Part shown: piece after piece, positions 13,331-21,117 of the stretch | Layout: the number at the start of each line of letters is the position of its first letter | Numbering within the stretch: position 1 is the first letter of the stretch | Assembly: GCA_002789635.1 (NCBI GenBank) | Contig: PFTQ01000059.1 | Location: 887 to 22,017, forward strand | Source of the DNA: Candidatus Aenigmarchaeota archaeon CG_4_9_14_3_um_filter_37_18 | GTDB lineage: Archaea; Aenigmatarchaeota; Aenigmatarchaeia; CG10238-14 | DNA length: 21,131 nucleotides | Reading direction: 5' to 3' | The notes under the pieces: model-generated | What the model was told of the DNA's origin: nothing | Seen by the model: the letters and a program-made list of their open reading frames with translations, nothing else | The model's database searches: none | Made by a program: the position numbers and the translations under genes

Positions 13331-13849
13331 ATGAATAGATTAGTTATCCCTACTCTTTCAATAATTTCTTTAATACTGATCTCTGGATGTATATTTCAGA
13401 AAGAAAATAAAGATAAAATTGTTTTCCAAAAGGCAATGGAAACACTTGATGATAATTATTGTGATCAAATTCCGAGTGAAGTGGACCTTGATAAAGGATC
13501 GTTAATGGTAAAAGAAATAATAAAAACAGATGATGGGAGGTTAATTGTCAGTTTTAGTAAAGAAAGGTGCTATAGATATATTGCGGAGAGTAAAAATGAT
13601 ACTTCAATATGTGTCAAAATACCTCCTCATGCAAATATTATAAATGTTTGTATATTGGAAGTGGCAAAATTTAACAATAATATTGAAGCCTGTAATGATT
13701 TTGAAGGTATGGATAAACAAACGTATAAAGATATATGTTATTCTGATTTAGCAAAAATACGTAATGATTCAAATTTATGTGATAATATCATTACTAATGA
13801 ATCAATTTTATCCAAATTCACATGCTTACAACAATTTAAAGAGGATTAG
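13331..13849 (+). CDS. Lipoprotein with Cys-rich helical repeats
   Basis: 172 residues. Signal peptide with lipobox LISGC, Cys20 lipidated. The C-terminal half holds three repeats of the form C-x4-A-x4-[DN]-x3-C: Cys80-Cys94 (CYRYIAESKNDTSIC), Cys107-Cys121 (CILEVAKFNNNIEAC) and Cys136-Cys150 (CYSDLAKIRNDSNLC), with a fourth start at Cys165, at a period of 27-29 residues. Each pair is probably a disulfide-bonded helical unit on the outer face of the membrane. Similar motifs occur in surface proteins of DPANN archaea; the function is unknown. A TATA-like CTTTTTATAG (about 13302-13311) lies about 25 nt before the ATG. Confidence 0.75.
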   Translation: MNRLVIPTLSIISLILISGCIFQKENKDKIVFQKAMETLDDNYCDQIPSEVDLDKGSLMVKEIIKTDDGRLIVSFSKERCYRYIAESKNDTSICVKIPPHANIINVCILEVAKFNNNIEACNDFEGMDKQTYKDICYSDLAKIRNDSNLCDNIITNESILSKFTCLQQFKED

Positions 13850-13852
13850 TTT

Positions 13853-13933
13853 TTAGATAAAGTTTGCTCTATACTGGAATTTCTCATCCAACCATTCTAT
13901 TTTTACATCAAAATAATTGTAATATCCAGACAT
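13853..13933 (-). CDS. Possible 26-residue microprotein or gene remnant
   Basis: ORF beginning MSGYYNYFDVKIEWLDE and ending QYRANFI, in an otherwise gene-free 290-bp stretch (13850-14140). The sequence is protein-like, rich in aromatic residues, and an AT-rich TATA-like run (about 13953-13965 on the minus strand) lies about 25 nt upstream. It may be real or the end of a decayed gene. Apart from this and the antitoxin operator I see nothing else in that stretch. Confidence 0.25.
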   Translation of the reverse strand: MSGYYNYFDVKIEWLDEKFQYRANFI

Positions 13934-14109
13934 ATGGATAACATTTTTATTTTTTATTTGTATTCGCACTACTTCAAATGTAAGCAGTCTATGGCAAGGT
14001 TGAAAATTACATTAGTCCCTCGAGATTAACTACTTAAATTCCACATTACAACACTAATCATGCTCAATTCAATAAAGCAACCGCTAACAGAAAACCCTAT
14101 AAGTAAAAA

Positions 14110-14129
14110 AAGTAAAATATATTTTACTT
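14110..14129. promoter_or_regulatory. 20-bp perfect palindrome, antitoxin operator and promoter
   Basis: AAGTAAAATATATTTTACTT is a perfect palindrome with a TATA-like core (AAATATATTTT), ending 19 nt before the antitoxin ATG. AbrB/MazE-type antitoxins bind such palindromes to repress their own operon, so this is very probably the operator. Confidence 0.65.
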
Positions 14130-14148
14130 AATAAAAAAAGTGATAATA

Positions 14149-14409
14149 ATGGAAGTGGAAATAACTAGAATATCTCCAAAAGGTCAAGTAGTGATACCAA
14201 CCCAAATAAGAAAAGATCTCAGTATAGAACCAGCTGACAAGTTTTTAGTGTTTGGAGAAAAGGACACAATAATATTCAAAAAACTAGAAAAATCTGTATT
14301 TGAAAAAAGTTTCAGAGAAATATCTGAACCTCTTAAGAAGGTTGTAAAAAAGGAAGGATTTAAAAGAAAGGATTTAGATAAAATAATTGAGGGTGTTAGA
14401 AAGAGATAA
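14149..14409 (+). CDS. AbrB/MazE-type antitoxin
   Basis: 86 residues from the ATG at 14149, with GTGAT 4 nt upstream; the in-frame GTG at 14140 is part of that site. The SpoVT/AbrB swapped-hairpin domain fills residues 1-45 (ITRISPKGQVVIPTQIRKDL, then DKFLVFGEKDTIIFKKL). The C-terminal part (SFREISEPLKKVVKKEGFKRKDLDKIIEGVRK) has the length and look of the toxin-binding tail of VapB-like antitoxins and appears complete. It directly precedes a truncated PIN toxin, so it is now probably an orphan regulator or immunity gene. Confidence 0.88.
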   Translation: MEVEITRISPKGQVVIPTQIRKDLSIEPADKFLVFGEKDTIIFKKLEKSVFEKSFREISEPLKKVVKKEGFKRKDLDKIIEGVRKR

Positions 14410-14418
14410 AATAATTGA
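14377..14418 (+). repeat. 14-bp direct repeat at the antitoxin-toxin junction
   Basis: GATAAAATAATTGA occurs at 14377-14390 and again at 14405-14418, 28 bp apart. The first copy codes the end of the antitoxin (DKIIE), the second the first residues of the PIN fragment in another frame position (DKIIE). It marks the place where the toxin's N-terminal half is missing. Confidence 0.6.
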
Positions 14419-14650
14419 AGCGAAGGAAAAATTGGATGTTGTGAAAGAAGACCCTGAAGATAATAAGTTCCTGGAATGTGCTCTAAAATGCGGGGCCGAT
14501 TATATTATAAGTGGCGATAAACATCTGATAAAAATAAAAGAATATGTGAACATCCCAATTATTAGAACTTCTGAAATTTTAGAAATCATTAGGAGGAAAG
14601 AGACCAATCATGATCAAGCCAATCAAACAACTGCTAATAGAAAATCTTGA
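14387..14650 (+). pseudogene. Truncated PIN-domain toxin (C-terminal half only)
   Basis: The frame gives 87 residues from a TTG; only about 55 are PIN-like. Present are LDVVKEDPEDNKFLECALK, with the acidic residues of the middle of a PIN_3-type domain, and GADYIISGDKHLIKIKEY followed by the C-terminal strand and helix IPIIRTSEILEII. Absent is the first ~70-80 residues, including the initial DTNVL-type aspartate needed for the active site, so it should not be an active nuclease. The last ~19 codons run into the start of the next gene and do not look conserved. Deletion inside an old VapBC-like pair is the simplest explanation. Confidence 0.75.
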
Positions 14651-15467
14651 ATTAACAAAGAAGGAATCTTCCCTACTTCCATCCAGCTACCAAAAAATAG
14701 GCAACATCGTCATCGTCAACATCAAAAAAGAATTATGGAAGTATGACAAAGAAATCGGCAAAGTAATCCTAGAAAATATCCCAAGCACAAGAACAGTCTG
14801 CAGGAGAACAGACTTCATAACCGGACAATTCAGGCAGCCAAACATCAAAATAATCGCAGGGAAAGACAGTATGGAAACCATCCACAAAGAAAACGAAATC
14901 TCTTATAAATTGGATGTCTCAAAAGTTATGTTCTCTAAAGGCAACTTAACCGAAAGAAAAAGGGTAATCTCACAAGTGAAAGAAGATGAGATTGTCGTGG
15001 ATATGTTCGCAGGTATAGGCTACTTCTCACTGGGTTTAGGGAAGTTTTCAAAAGCAAAAAAGATCTATGCAATCGAAATCAACCCAGAATCCTACCACTA
15101 CCTCTGGGAAAATATTAAACTTAACCAAATCGAAAATAAAGTCGTTCCAATTTTAGGCGACTGTAAAAAAGAATGTGTAAGTCTAGGAGAAAAGGCTGAC
15201 AGGATTCTAATGGGATTGATACCATCGCCAAAGGATTATCTAGACGCTGCGATGAAGATCATCAAACCCAACGGAATAATCCACTACCACTCCATTCTAG
15301 GTGAAGATAAAATCCATGATAAGCTATTGTTTGAGATAAATGATGCTGCGGTCAAGTATGGAATGGAATTTAATCTGCTTTCATGGAAAAAAGTGAAATC
15401 TTACGCCCCGAAAATAGATCATGTTGTACTTGATGTCATCAATGCCAAAAATTTTAATAGAATTTAA
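14610..15467 (+). CDS. Taw2/Tyw2-like SAM-dependent tRNA-Phe wyosine enzyme (Trm5 family)
   Basis: 285 residues. Shares the Trm5/Tyw2 layout: the segment YKLDVSKVMFSKGNLTERKR (99-118) followed by a class I SAM-binding motif VVDMFAGIGYFSLGLG (129-144) and IYAIEINPESYHYLWENI (152-169). Trm5 has an NLP motif after the next strand; here it reads RILMGLIPSPKDYL (198-211), as in Tyw2/Taw2, which transfers the 3-amino-3-carboxypropyl group of SAM to the wyosine precursor at position 37 of tRNA-Phe. The N-terminal D1-like domain of Trm5 is lacking. Starts at an ATG inside the end of the PIN remnant; AGGAGG (14591-14596) lies 13 nt upstream, rather far. Trm5 activity cannot be excluded from sequence alone. 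Confidence 0.8.
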   Translation: MIKPIKQLLIENLELTKKESSLLPSSYQKIGNIVIVNIKKELWKYDKEIGKVILENIPSTRTVCRRTDFITGQFRQPNIKIIAGKDSMETIHKENEISYKLDVSKVMFSKGNLTERKRVISQVKEDEIVVDMFAGIGYFSLGLGKFSKAKKIYAIEINPESYHYLWENIKLNQIENKVVPILGDCKKECVSLGEKADRILMGLIPSPKDYLDAAMKIIKPNGIIHYHSILGEDKIHDKLLFEINDAAVKYGMEFNLLSWKKVKSYAPKIDHVVLDVINAKNFNRI

Positions 15468-15532
15468 TGAAAAAAGTGTTATTTTATCATTAACATGATA
15501 TTCAAGCAAGAATTCCATTAAACCCAATTTAC

Positions 15533-16240
15533 CTACATGATATTTTTTTCAATTTTCTCTATTTCTTTTGGTATTTCCCTAAAGCTGTAAACGCGGCTAT
15601 TGAGCTGAATATTATCAAATAACCCATGCTCAATACCATCCCAAATAAACCCAATAAAATGAACATCAGCATCCTTGGCAGCTTCATAATCAATTATATT
15701 ATCCCCAATATAAACGCATTCCTCAGGCTTGATATTCAATTTCTGACATGCATAAAGTATTGGCTCACCGTTCGGTTTATGTTTCTCTGTATCATCTCCT
15801 GAAACTATTACATCAAAAAAATCCGTTAAACTATCATTTTTAAACCTAACCAAAATCCAGTCCCTGTGACCTCCACTAACAACACCTAAAATGAATTTTT
15901 TCTTTAATTTTTCAAGGGTTTCCCTAACTCTATCATTCAAAGGAAGGTAGTCTAATTTATCCCCAACCAATTTAAACCAAGCCTTTTTATATTCTTCAGA
16001 ATCAACACCAGGCCATAATTGATCGATGATTTCGGTCCAAGACTTGCCAAAGAGTCTGAAAATTTCAATATCAGAAGGTATTCTAAGCCCCAATATTTGA
16101 GCGGTTTTTTTCTGATAATCTATTAACTCCTTATTGTCATCATAAATAACTCCATCAATATCAAAAATAACCGCTTTAATTTTCCTGTTATTCCTAATTA
16201 ATGCCCCCTCGATAATTTTTATTGAATTCAATGAAATCAC
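15533..16240 (-). CDS. HAD-family phosphatase (phosphoglycolate phosphatase-like)
   Basis: 235 residues from a GTG that overlaps the Top6A stop by 4 bp (GTGA). All HAD motifs are present: nucleophile Asp27 with Asp29 in AVIFDIDGVIYDD, the motif II Ser in GVVSGGH, the motif III Lys in EKHKPNGEP, and GDNIIDYEAAKDAD. The helical cap between motifs I and II is of the C1 type used by PGP/Gph and related enzymes, so small phosphate esters such as phosphoglycolate are the likely substrates. The 20 residues before the first strand are longer than usual, so a later start is possible. Last gene of the Xer-Rio1-KH-Top6 run. Confidence 0.85.
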   Translation of the reverse strand: MISLNSIKIIEGALIRNNRKIKAVIFDIDGVIYDDNKELIDYQKKTAQILGLRIPSDIEIFRLFGKSWTEIIDQLWPGVDSEEYKKAWFKLVGDKLDYLPLNDRVRETLEKLKKKFILGVVSGGHRDWILVRFKNDSLTDFFDVIVSGDDTEKHKPNGEPILYACQKLNIKPEECVYIGDNIIDYEAAKDADVHFIGFIWDGIEHGLFDNIQLNSRVYSFREIPKEIEKIEKNIM

Positions 16241-17325
16241 GGCAGAAATTCCTTCCTTTCCAGTTTTTCTGGCAGATAAGTATCACTCAAGAACTTTAAT
16301 CCTTTTGAAGACAACGCTTCAATTTCTGCTTTGATCTTCTTGTCGAGCATCAGCTTGATTTCCTGCTGCCATTCTTTGTGGTGGAACCATGGATATTCTA
16401 GCAATTCCTTCGCCCTTTTTAAATCCCGGTCGTTTGCTCTAATAACTGATTTCTCGAGTTTGTAGTCTTTGATGTCTGATATAGTCAAGCCTATGAACCT
16501 AGCAGAAGGTGTTCCCAACTCATCAGAGGCATGAGCTAATGCCATTGAACCTGATTTTATCACTGAGTAGATGTACCAGCCGTAGCTGTCACTGTCAGTT
16601 AGTACATAAACAGGCAGCTTGTATTCATCTGACAACCTCTTTATTAATCGTCTAGTTCCCCTTGCTGCCTGGCCTCCTGTACCCATGAGAATGCAGTTGT
16701 ACTTCTTCCAAAGCTTATCTTCATGGAGCCTTTCAAATCCTGCATTTTTCTCTATTACAAGCACAAAATCAGCGTCAACTTTTTCAAATTTTATATCCTC
16801 AACAACAGAAGGAATAGACCAACCGCCTGACCCAAGTTTAGACCAATTAATTGAATCTCCCCTGTCCTCAACTACAACATTCCCTACTACAACACCTTTA
16901 CGGTCGGCTAGCAAATGCAACTGCTCCCTGAGAGTTTGCAAGGCAGTCTCTATGTCCACAATGAGCGGATCAGACTCTGCTTGCTCTTCAAAAGTATTCT
17001 CCTTTGAGCCGCCTATGCTATGCTTCAAATTATAGTACATGTCTCTGATAGATGCATGAATATTCTCGTCGACTATATCCTTGCAGAAAGAAGCTATGAG
17101 CAGGGTCTGCATAAACTTTCTGGCATGGCCTACATTAAAGAAATGCCTTTTGGATTTTTTATCCCCAAGGGTAAGCAGTTTGTTGGTTTCATCCCATTTT
17201 ATATTGCTGAGCGAGCGGACAGGTATCTTCATGGACGGTTTTTTTTCTTCATTGATCTGTTCAACTATCTCCTTCCCCATCTGATACAATTTCTTCGATG
17301 TCGTCTCCCTCAAGTTCTGACTCAA
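16237..17325 (-). CDS. top6A: DNA topoisomerase VI subunit A
   Basis: 362 residues. Subunit A makes the transient double-strand break in DNA and, like Spo11, uses a tyrosine: Tyr97/Tyr98 in ASIRDMYYN within the winged-helix (CAP) domain. The Toprim metal site is intact, with Glu192 in VLVIEKNAGFERL and Asp244/Asp246 in LTDSDSYGWYIYS; the usual proline of DGDPYGW is Ser here. The TTG start is preferred because GAGGTGA lies 6 nt upstream and because the first helix (TSKKLYQMGKEIVEQI) would be cut by the ATG at 17280. This gives a 65-bp overlap with top6B, in a different frame, which points to coupled translation of the two subunits. Confidence 0.95.
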   Translation of the reverse strand: MSQNLRETTSKKLYQMGKEIVEQINEEKKPSMKIPVRSLSNIKWDETNKLLTLGDKKSKRHFFNVGHARKFMQTLLIASFCKDIVDENIHASIRDMYYNLKHSIGGSKENTFEEQAESDPLIVDIETALQTLREQLHLLADRKGVVVGNVVVEDRGDSINWSKLGSGGWSIPSVVEDIKFEKVDADFVLVIEKNAGFERLHEDKLWKKYNCILMGTGGQAARGTRRLIKRLSDEYKLPVYVLTDSDSYGWYIYSVIKSGSMALAHASDELGTPSARFIGLTISDIKDYKLEKSVIRANDRDLKRAKELLEYPWFHHKEWQQEIKLMLDKKIKAEIEALSSKGLKFLSDTYLPEKLERKEFLP

Positions 17326-18883
17326 ACAATTTCACCTCAGTTACTTCTTTAGCCATTTTTTGGAGTTTAGCTTTAATAAGCTCTTGATTTTCCTTTGTTA
17401 ATTTACCCAATGATTCTGCAACTTCAGGAATATACCTTTCAAATATTTTCTTTCTTTGCTGATGCATTTCAAATCTTCTTTTGCCAGATACATATTTTTG
17501 CATTCTTCTCCCTGCTTCCTGAAGGGCGAGCTTTATCTCTTTTATAATTATATTGTAAGATGCTATAGCCTGTTTGGATTCTGATGTGTATGGAACCCAT
17601 GTTGATGCAAAATGAACCATGACAACGCCTGGGCCTGTAGGCATATTTTTCCCGCTTTGGTTAAATCCATATTTCTTCCAGTCTGTTCCTGCCACCGCCT
17701 TTGTAATTGCACAGTCACCAGCCTGATACATTAATGGGACACGGTTAGAAATACGCATTATATCCACAGCCCCTTCCTGCGGCAATTCTCCTCCATAGGC
17801 TATGCCAACCTCAACCTGGAACGGGCTCCCACGATAAACAGAAGGAGGGCGAGTGACTGACGAGAAAAACTCTGCCTTAATTTCTTTTTTTAAACCAGAC
17901 AATATTAGTTCTTCTCCTAATGGGGATAAACAGTCAGTTGGTGGCCTTAGTAATTTAGCGTTTTTCATTGCCTTGAAGAGTTTCTCTGAATTATCTGCAT
18001 CTATGCTTCTAGGGCTTACTCCAGGATTAACACCTGCCAATTTGCATATCTCATCAGCAGATATTCCGCCAACCCTTGAGAAATCATTTGTAAAGAAAGA
18101 TTTAACAGTCCTTGAAGATGTTTCTTGGATCATTCTCCTGAATATTCCTAATTCTACACCGTAAGGATGAGGTTTGATCTCTTTTGGAAGCGGCGGGAGC
18201 TCCATTGCCCCTCTCTGGAATTCTACTCTCCCGCTAGGCCCGTCAAAAATTATCTCCGCGAATGGGTTGGCAATAGCAACCTGTTTTATGAATTCCCCCA
18301 CGCCGCTCTTGCTCTCGACATACCTCCCCTCAATCTCCATCTCTATTTTTAGGCCATGCCAGACTCTCCCGTCTTCAATATACTGATGCGAGACTATTTT
18401 TGGCTCGTTTTTCTTGACGTCAATCATTAATTCATAGAACGAAGTTTTCCCGTTTCCAGTTGATGCTACGATTGATGTTGGCTTGCCTGTAGTCAATTGG
18501 GAATACATAACAGCCCCTTTCGTTCCAAGGCCCTGTTGTCCACGGCTTTGTAAATTTTTATAGAATTTCGACCCTACGAGCAGCTTTCCAAGAGTCTGTG
18601 GTATCCTGTTATCCATCATCCCAGGTCCATTATCCTTGAGCATTACCCTAAATCTGTCTGAAGTAGTTGATTTGACCTCCAGCCATATTCTCGGCAATAT
18701 CCTAGCTTCTTCACAGGCATCAAGAGAATTGTCAACAAACTCCTTAACCACAGTTATCAAAGCCCTAGTAGGGTTGTCATACCCCAACAAATGCCTATTC
18801 TTTTCGAAAAATTCAGAAACTGATATTTCTTTATGCTCTTTAGCCATTTGCTCGGCGTTTTTTCCAGCTGGATCGTCTACCAT
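17261..18883 (-). CDS. top6B: DNA topoisomerase VI subunit B
   Basis: 540 residues from the ATG at 18883, preceded by GGTGTGA at 5 nt; the open frame upstream lies inside the KH gene. Subunit B is the ATPase that drives strand passage. The GHKL fold is clear: N-box VVKEFVDNSLDACEEA, DNGPGM, and GQQGLGTKGAVMYSQLTTGKP, followed by the H2TH and transducer domains with the conserved switch Lys region near GPGVVMVHFAST. The C-terminal tail is a charged helix ending acidic (ELEGDDIEEIVSDGEGDS), and it is inside this tail that top6A starts. Overlaps the KH gene stop by 7 bp. Confidence 0.95.
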   Translation of the reverse strand: MVDDPAGKNAEQMAKEHKEISVSEFFEKNRHLLGYDNPTRALITVVKEFVDNSLDACEEARILPRIWLEVKSTTSDRFRVMLKDNGPGMMDNRIPQTLGKLLVGSKFYKNLQSRGQQGLGTKGAVMYSQLTTGKPTSIVASTGNGKTSFYELMIDVKKNEPKIVSHQYIEDGRVWHGLKIEMEIEGRYVESKSGVGEFIKQVAIANPFAEIIFDGPSGRVEFQRGAMELPPLPKEIKPHPYGVELGIFRRMIQETSSRTVKSFFTNDFSRVGGISADEICKLAGVNPGVSPRSIDADNSEKLFKAMKNAKLLRPPTDCLSPLGEELILSGLKKEIKAEFFSSVTRPPSVYRGSPFQVEVGIAYGGELPQEGAVDIMRISNRVPLMYQAGDCAITKAVAGTDWKKYGFNQSGKNMPTGPGVVMVHFASTWVPYTSESKQAIASYNIIIKEIKLALQEAGRRMQKYVSGKRRFEMHQQRKKIFERYIPEVAESLGKLTKENQELIKAKLQKMAKEVTEVKLFESELEGDDIEEIVSDGEGDS

Positions 18884-19380
18884 TCTTTCACACCCGAATA
18901 TTGACGTTCCAACCATTTATATAATGTGGAGTGGTTGCAGCCTTTTATTAACATCATTAAAGCCTCTTTTGACACACTTATTTTATTCCATTCCCCTAAT
19001 ATGCTTACTGTTTTTCCTTGGATTGAAAGCTTTGTTTCAGTGTATCTTTCTATCATTTTCTTGGTTTTGCCTCTAGTCCCTATTATTCTCCCTTTTACTA
19101 CACCCATCCTATTTTGGGATTTTATTATATCAGTTAAATCTATTATCTCCAAGCCATAGCTATCGTCCAGAAGGGACAGCGCATCCTTGATTATAAAACC
19201 TCTTCCAAATGCCTTCAAAACTTGCTTAGCTTGATATACTTGGAATGATTCCCCCTCTATTTTTAAGTCGTCCCCTATAGTTATTTTTGTGTCTGTAAGA
19301 TTTTCTAGGTGTTTCCTATCTTTATTATCTTTAATTAGGACTTTTTTCATCTTTTCTGGAATTTTAATGAAATCTATCAT
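18877..19380 (-). CDS. Dim2/Pno1-like KH-domain rRNA-processing protein
   Basis: 167 residues with two KH-like domains: an N-terminal one (about 10-75) lacking the classic GxxG and a C-terminal one (about 85-165) with VKGRIIGTRGKTKKMIERYT. The end motif GCNHSTLYKWLE is characteristic of archaeal relatives of eukaryotic Dim2/Pno1, which bind pre-rRNA near the 3' end of small-subunit rRNA. The ATG follows the rio1 stop by 1 bp, with GAGGAT about 11 nt upstream, and the stop overlaps the start of top6B. Pairing with Rio1, which also acts in small-subunit maturation, supports the assignment. Confidence 0.9.
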   Translation of the reverse strand: MIDFIKIPEKMKKVLIKDNKDRKHLENLTDTKITIGDDLKIEGESFQVYQAKQVLKAFGRGFIIKDALSLLDDSYGLEIIDLTDIIKSQNRMGVVKGRIIGTRGKTKKMIERYTETKLSIQGKTVSILGEWNKISVSKEALMMLIKGCNHSTLYKWLERQYSGVKEW

Positions 19381-19381
19381 C

Positions 19382-20119
19382 TTATTTTATCCTCAAAAGC
19401 TTAATAAGGTCTTTATAGAGTTTTTCCGAATCAATTACACGAATATCTAATTTAGTAAAATAAGAATTTATATTTTCTATGTCCCTCCTCAATAGCTCCA
19501 AGAAAATGGAGCTTTTTGAGGTTGTAGAGTGGCTGAGATCTATGAATACCGGGCCGTTTTTAAAGAGAATATTATATGCACTTAGATCTCCATGCGCCAA
19601 ACCAGCTTTGCTGAGTTTTTTCATATTTTCAACAACCATTTTGTAGATTTCTTTTGGGTTTTCTAGCCTTACATCAATCAATCTAGGCGCAACCGTGCTT
19701 TCATCTCCTATAAAGGACATTATCAAGATGTTATCTGATGAAGTGATGGGTTCAGGGCAATTAACCCCTGCTCTGGAAGCTGTCTGAAGGTTCTTGTACT
19801 CCCGCCTGCACCAAGTATAAATGAAGTCTCTTCTGTTTTTTGAGATTTTACCGAATCTAGGGTCTCCCAGGAGGTATTTGGAAATTTTCTTAAAATCCAT
19901 AACTTGTGTTCTATATACTTTAATAATGACCCATTTCTTTTCTTGAGTCAAACCTGAGAAAACTACGCTTTCTTTCCCTTCCTTTATCAGGGATTGGATT
20001 TGGATTTGTTTTTTGTTCAAGAGCCTATAGAGCGACAGCCTTGTTTTTTCATCAAACACACCGCTGACTGATTTAAGGTCTTTAGTATAGTCAAGGGATC
20101 TTTTTCTTTTGTGAACCAA
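19382..20119 (-). CDS. rio1: RIO1-type atypical serine kinase/ATPase
   Basis: 245 residues. The kinase residues are present: ATP loop IKEGKESVVFSG (45-56), Lys67 in VIIKVYRTQ, catalytic Asp178 and Asn183 in LAHGDLSAYNIL, and metal-binding Asp194 in VFIDLSHST. The signature of Rio1 (KEA, HGDLSEYN, IDVSQS) is slightly changed here to KES, HGDLSAYN and IDLSHS, but the 80-90 region (KYLLGDPRF) is typical of Rio1. Acts in the last steps of small ribosomal subunit maturation. Start codon TTG at 20119 with GGTGAT just upstream; first residues VHKRKRSLD are basic. It lies 11 bp after the Xer gene and 1 bp before the KH gene. Confidence 0.92.
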   Translation of the reverse strand: MVHKRKRSLDYTKDLKSVSGVFDEKTRLSLYRLLNKKQIQIQSLIKEGKESVVFSGLTQEKKWVIIKVYRTQVMDFKKISKYLLGDPRFGKISKNRRDFIYTWCRREYKNLQTASRAGVNCPEPITSSDNILIMSFIGDESTVAPRLIDVRLENPKEIYKMVVENMKKLSKAGLAHGDLSAYNILFKNGPVFIDLSHSTTSKSSIFLELLRRDIENINSYFTKLDIRVIDSEKLYKDLIKLLRIK

Positions 20120-20130
20120 TTAATCACCAA

Positions 20131-20964
20131 TTATAAGTTGTCTAATGGACTTTTTATTTTGATCATGGTTGGAGAGGCGGTGTGCAAATAGATGAAGGTT
20201 GTTTCGGGGCTCTTATGGCCTAAGAGTGTTTGAACTTCTGATACGGAGTAGCCATCCTGAATTAAATGTGTGGCAAAACTGTGCCTTAGAGTATGGCAAG
20301 AGACTTTTTTCTTAATTTTTGAGGTTTTAGCCGCCAACTTTATTATCTCCTGAAGTGTTTTTGAGCTGTATTCTCCTCCCCTATTATTGGAAAAGACCAA
20401 GTCACCTACTTTTTTAGTTTCTACTAACTGAAGAAGTTCGCTCTTCAGAGAATCAGCTATAATGAAAAGTCTGTCTTTATTTCCTTTTCCTTTTCTCACC
20501 CATCCATAATTTTTATCTAGTTCCATGTCCCCAACCTTCAGATTTACAAGCTCGCTGACCCGAAGACCAGCTGAATACATAAACTGAACCATCAACTTAT
20601 GGGTTGGATTGTGAATAGAATTGAGCAGGTTTTTGATTTCTTCCTTTTCCAAAAAAACAGGCAGTTTCTCTGGGATTTTGCTGTATTTGATGTCAATCCA
20701 AATTCTTTTGTCAAGGACGTCTTCGAAAAGGAATCTGATTGCCATGTGGTATACATTCATTGTGTTTCCTGCTTTTCCCTCTTCAGAGAGCGATTCTAGA
20801 AATAACCGAACATCTTTTTTACTTACTTTATCCAAGCCTTTACCTGAAAACCTGAGGAATTTGGTGACACAGTAAATATATGTTTTAATCGTCCTTTCGC
20901 TGTATCTTCTCCTTCGGCATTCCCTTCTTATCGCCTCATTCACATCAACTGGGATATAAACCAT
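20131..20964 (-). CDS. XerA-like tyrosine recombinase
   Basis: 277 residues from the ATG at 20964. N-terminal SAM-like core-binding domain (RYSERTIKTYIYCVTKFLRF, about 20-39) and a C-terminal catalytic domain with all expected residues: Arg135 in SAGLRVSEL, Lys160 in RKGKGNKDRL, His224 and Arg227 in CHTLRHSFATHL, His250 in LLGHKSPETT and Tyr259 in FIYLH. Size and motifs fit the archaeal XerA family that resolves chromosome dimers at a dif site; a mobile-element integrase is possible but nothing else mobile is next to it. A TATA-like TTTTTATATGCC (about 20985-20996, minus strand) lies 25 nt before the ATG, so this gene should begin the transcript that runs through rio1 and top6. Confidence 0.9.
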   Translation of the reverse strand: MVYIPVDVNEAIRRECRRRRYSERTIKTYIYCVTKFLRFSGKGLDKVSKKDVRLFLESLSEEGKAGNTMNVYHMAIRFLFEDVLDKRIWIDIKYSKIPEKLPVFLEKEEIKNLLNSIHNPTHKLMVQFMYSAGLRVSELVNLKVGDMELDKNYGWVRKGKGNKDRLFIIADSLKSELLQLVETKKVGDLVFSNNRGGEYSSKTLQEIIKLAAKTSKIKKKVSCHTLRHSFATHLIQDGYSVSEVQTLLGHKSPETTFIYLHTASPTMIKIKSPLDNL

Positions 20965-21031
20965 AAAAAGAATATGCACTTTTAGGCATATAAAAAGAAT
21001 AAAATTTCTGCGATCGTCGGTTGAATTAAGT

Positions 21032-21078
21032 ACTTTTAACGGCTAGGTAGCCCAAATTCTTCGAACTTCGTTAAAAGT
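21032..21078. repeat. Perfect 10-bp inverted repeat enclosing small hairpins
   Basis: ACTTTTAACG (21032-21041) and CGTTAAAAGT (21069-21078) are exact reverse complements 27 nt apart. The spacer can fold into GGCT-AGGT-AGCC (21041-21052) and TTC-TTC-GAA (21057-21065), so the whole could form a three-way-junction structure. It stands about 70 bp upstream of the Xer promoter. It could be a recombinase site, a small RNA, or an operator. Confidence 0.45.
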
Positions 21079-21117
21079 CTGTTGCATTCAATTATTACTC
21101 GGATTTTGGATTTCAAT

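Noticed and set aside
14060..14131. 23-codon ORF (MLNSIKQPLTENP...) with a TATA-like box 24 nt upstream
   Set aside because: It ends inside the antitoxin operator palindrome, has no recognisable feature, and such short frames are common by chance here.
16619..17035. 138-codon open frame on the plus strand inside top6A
   Set aside because: Opposite strand of a certain gene; composition is Ser/Thr/Pro-rich with no motif and no promoter.
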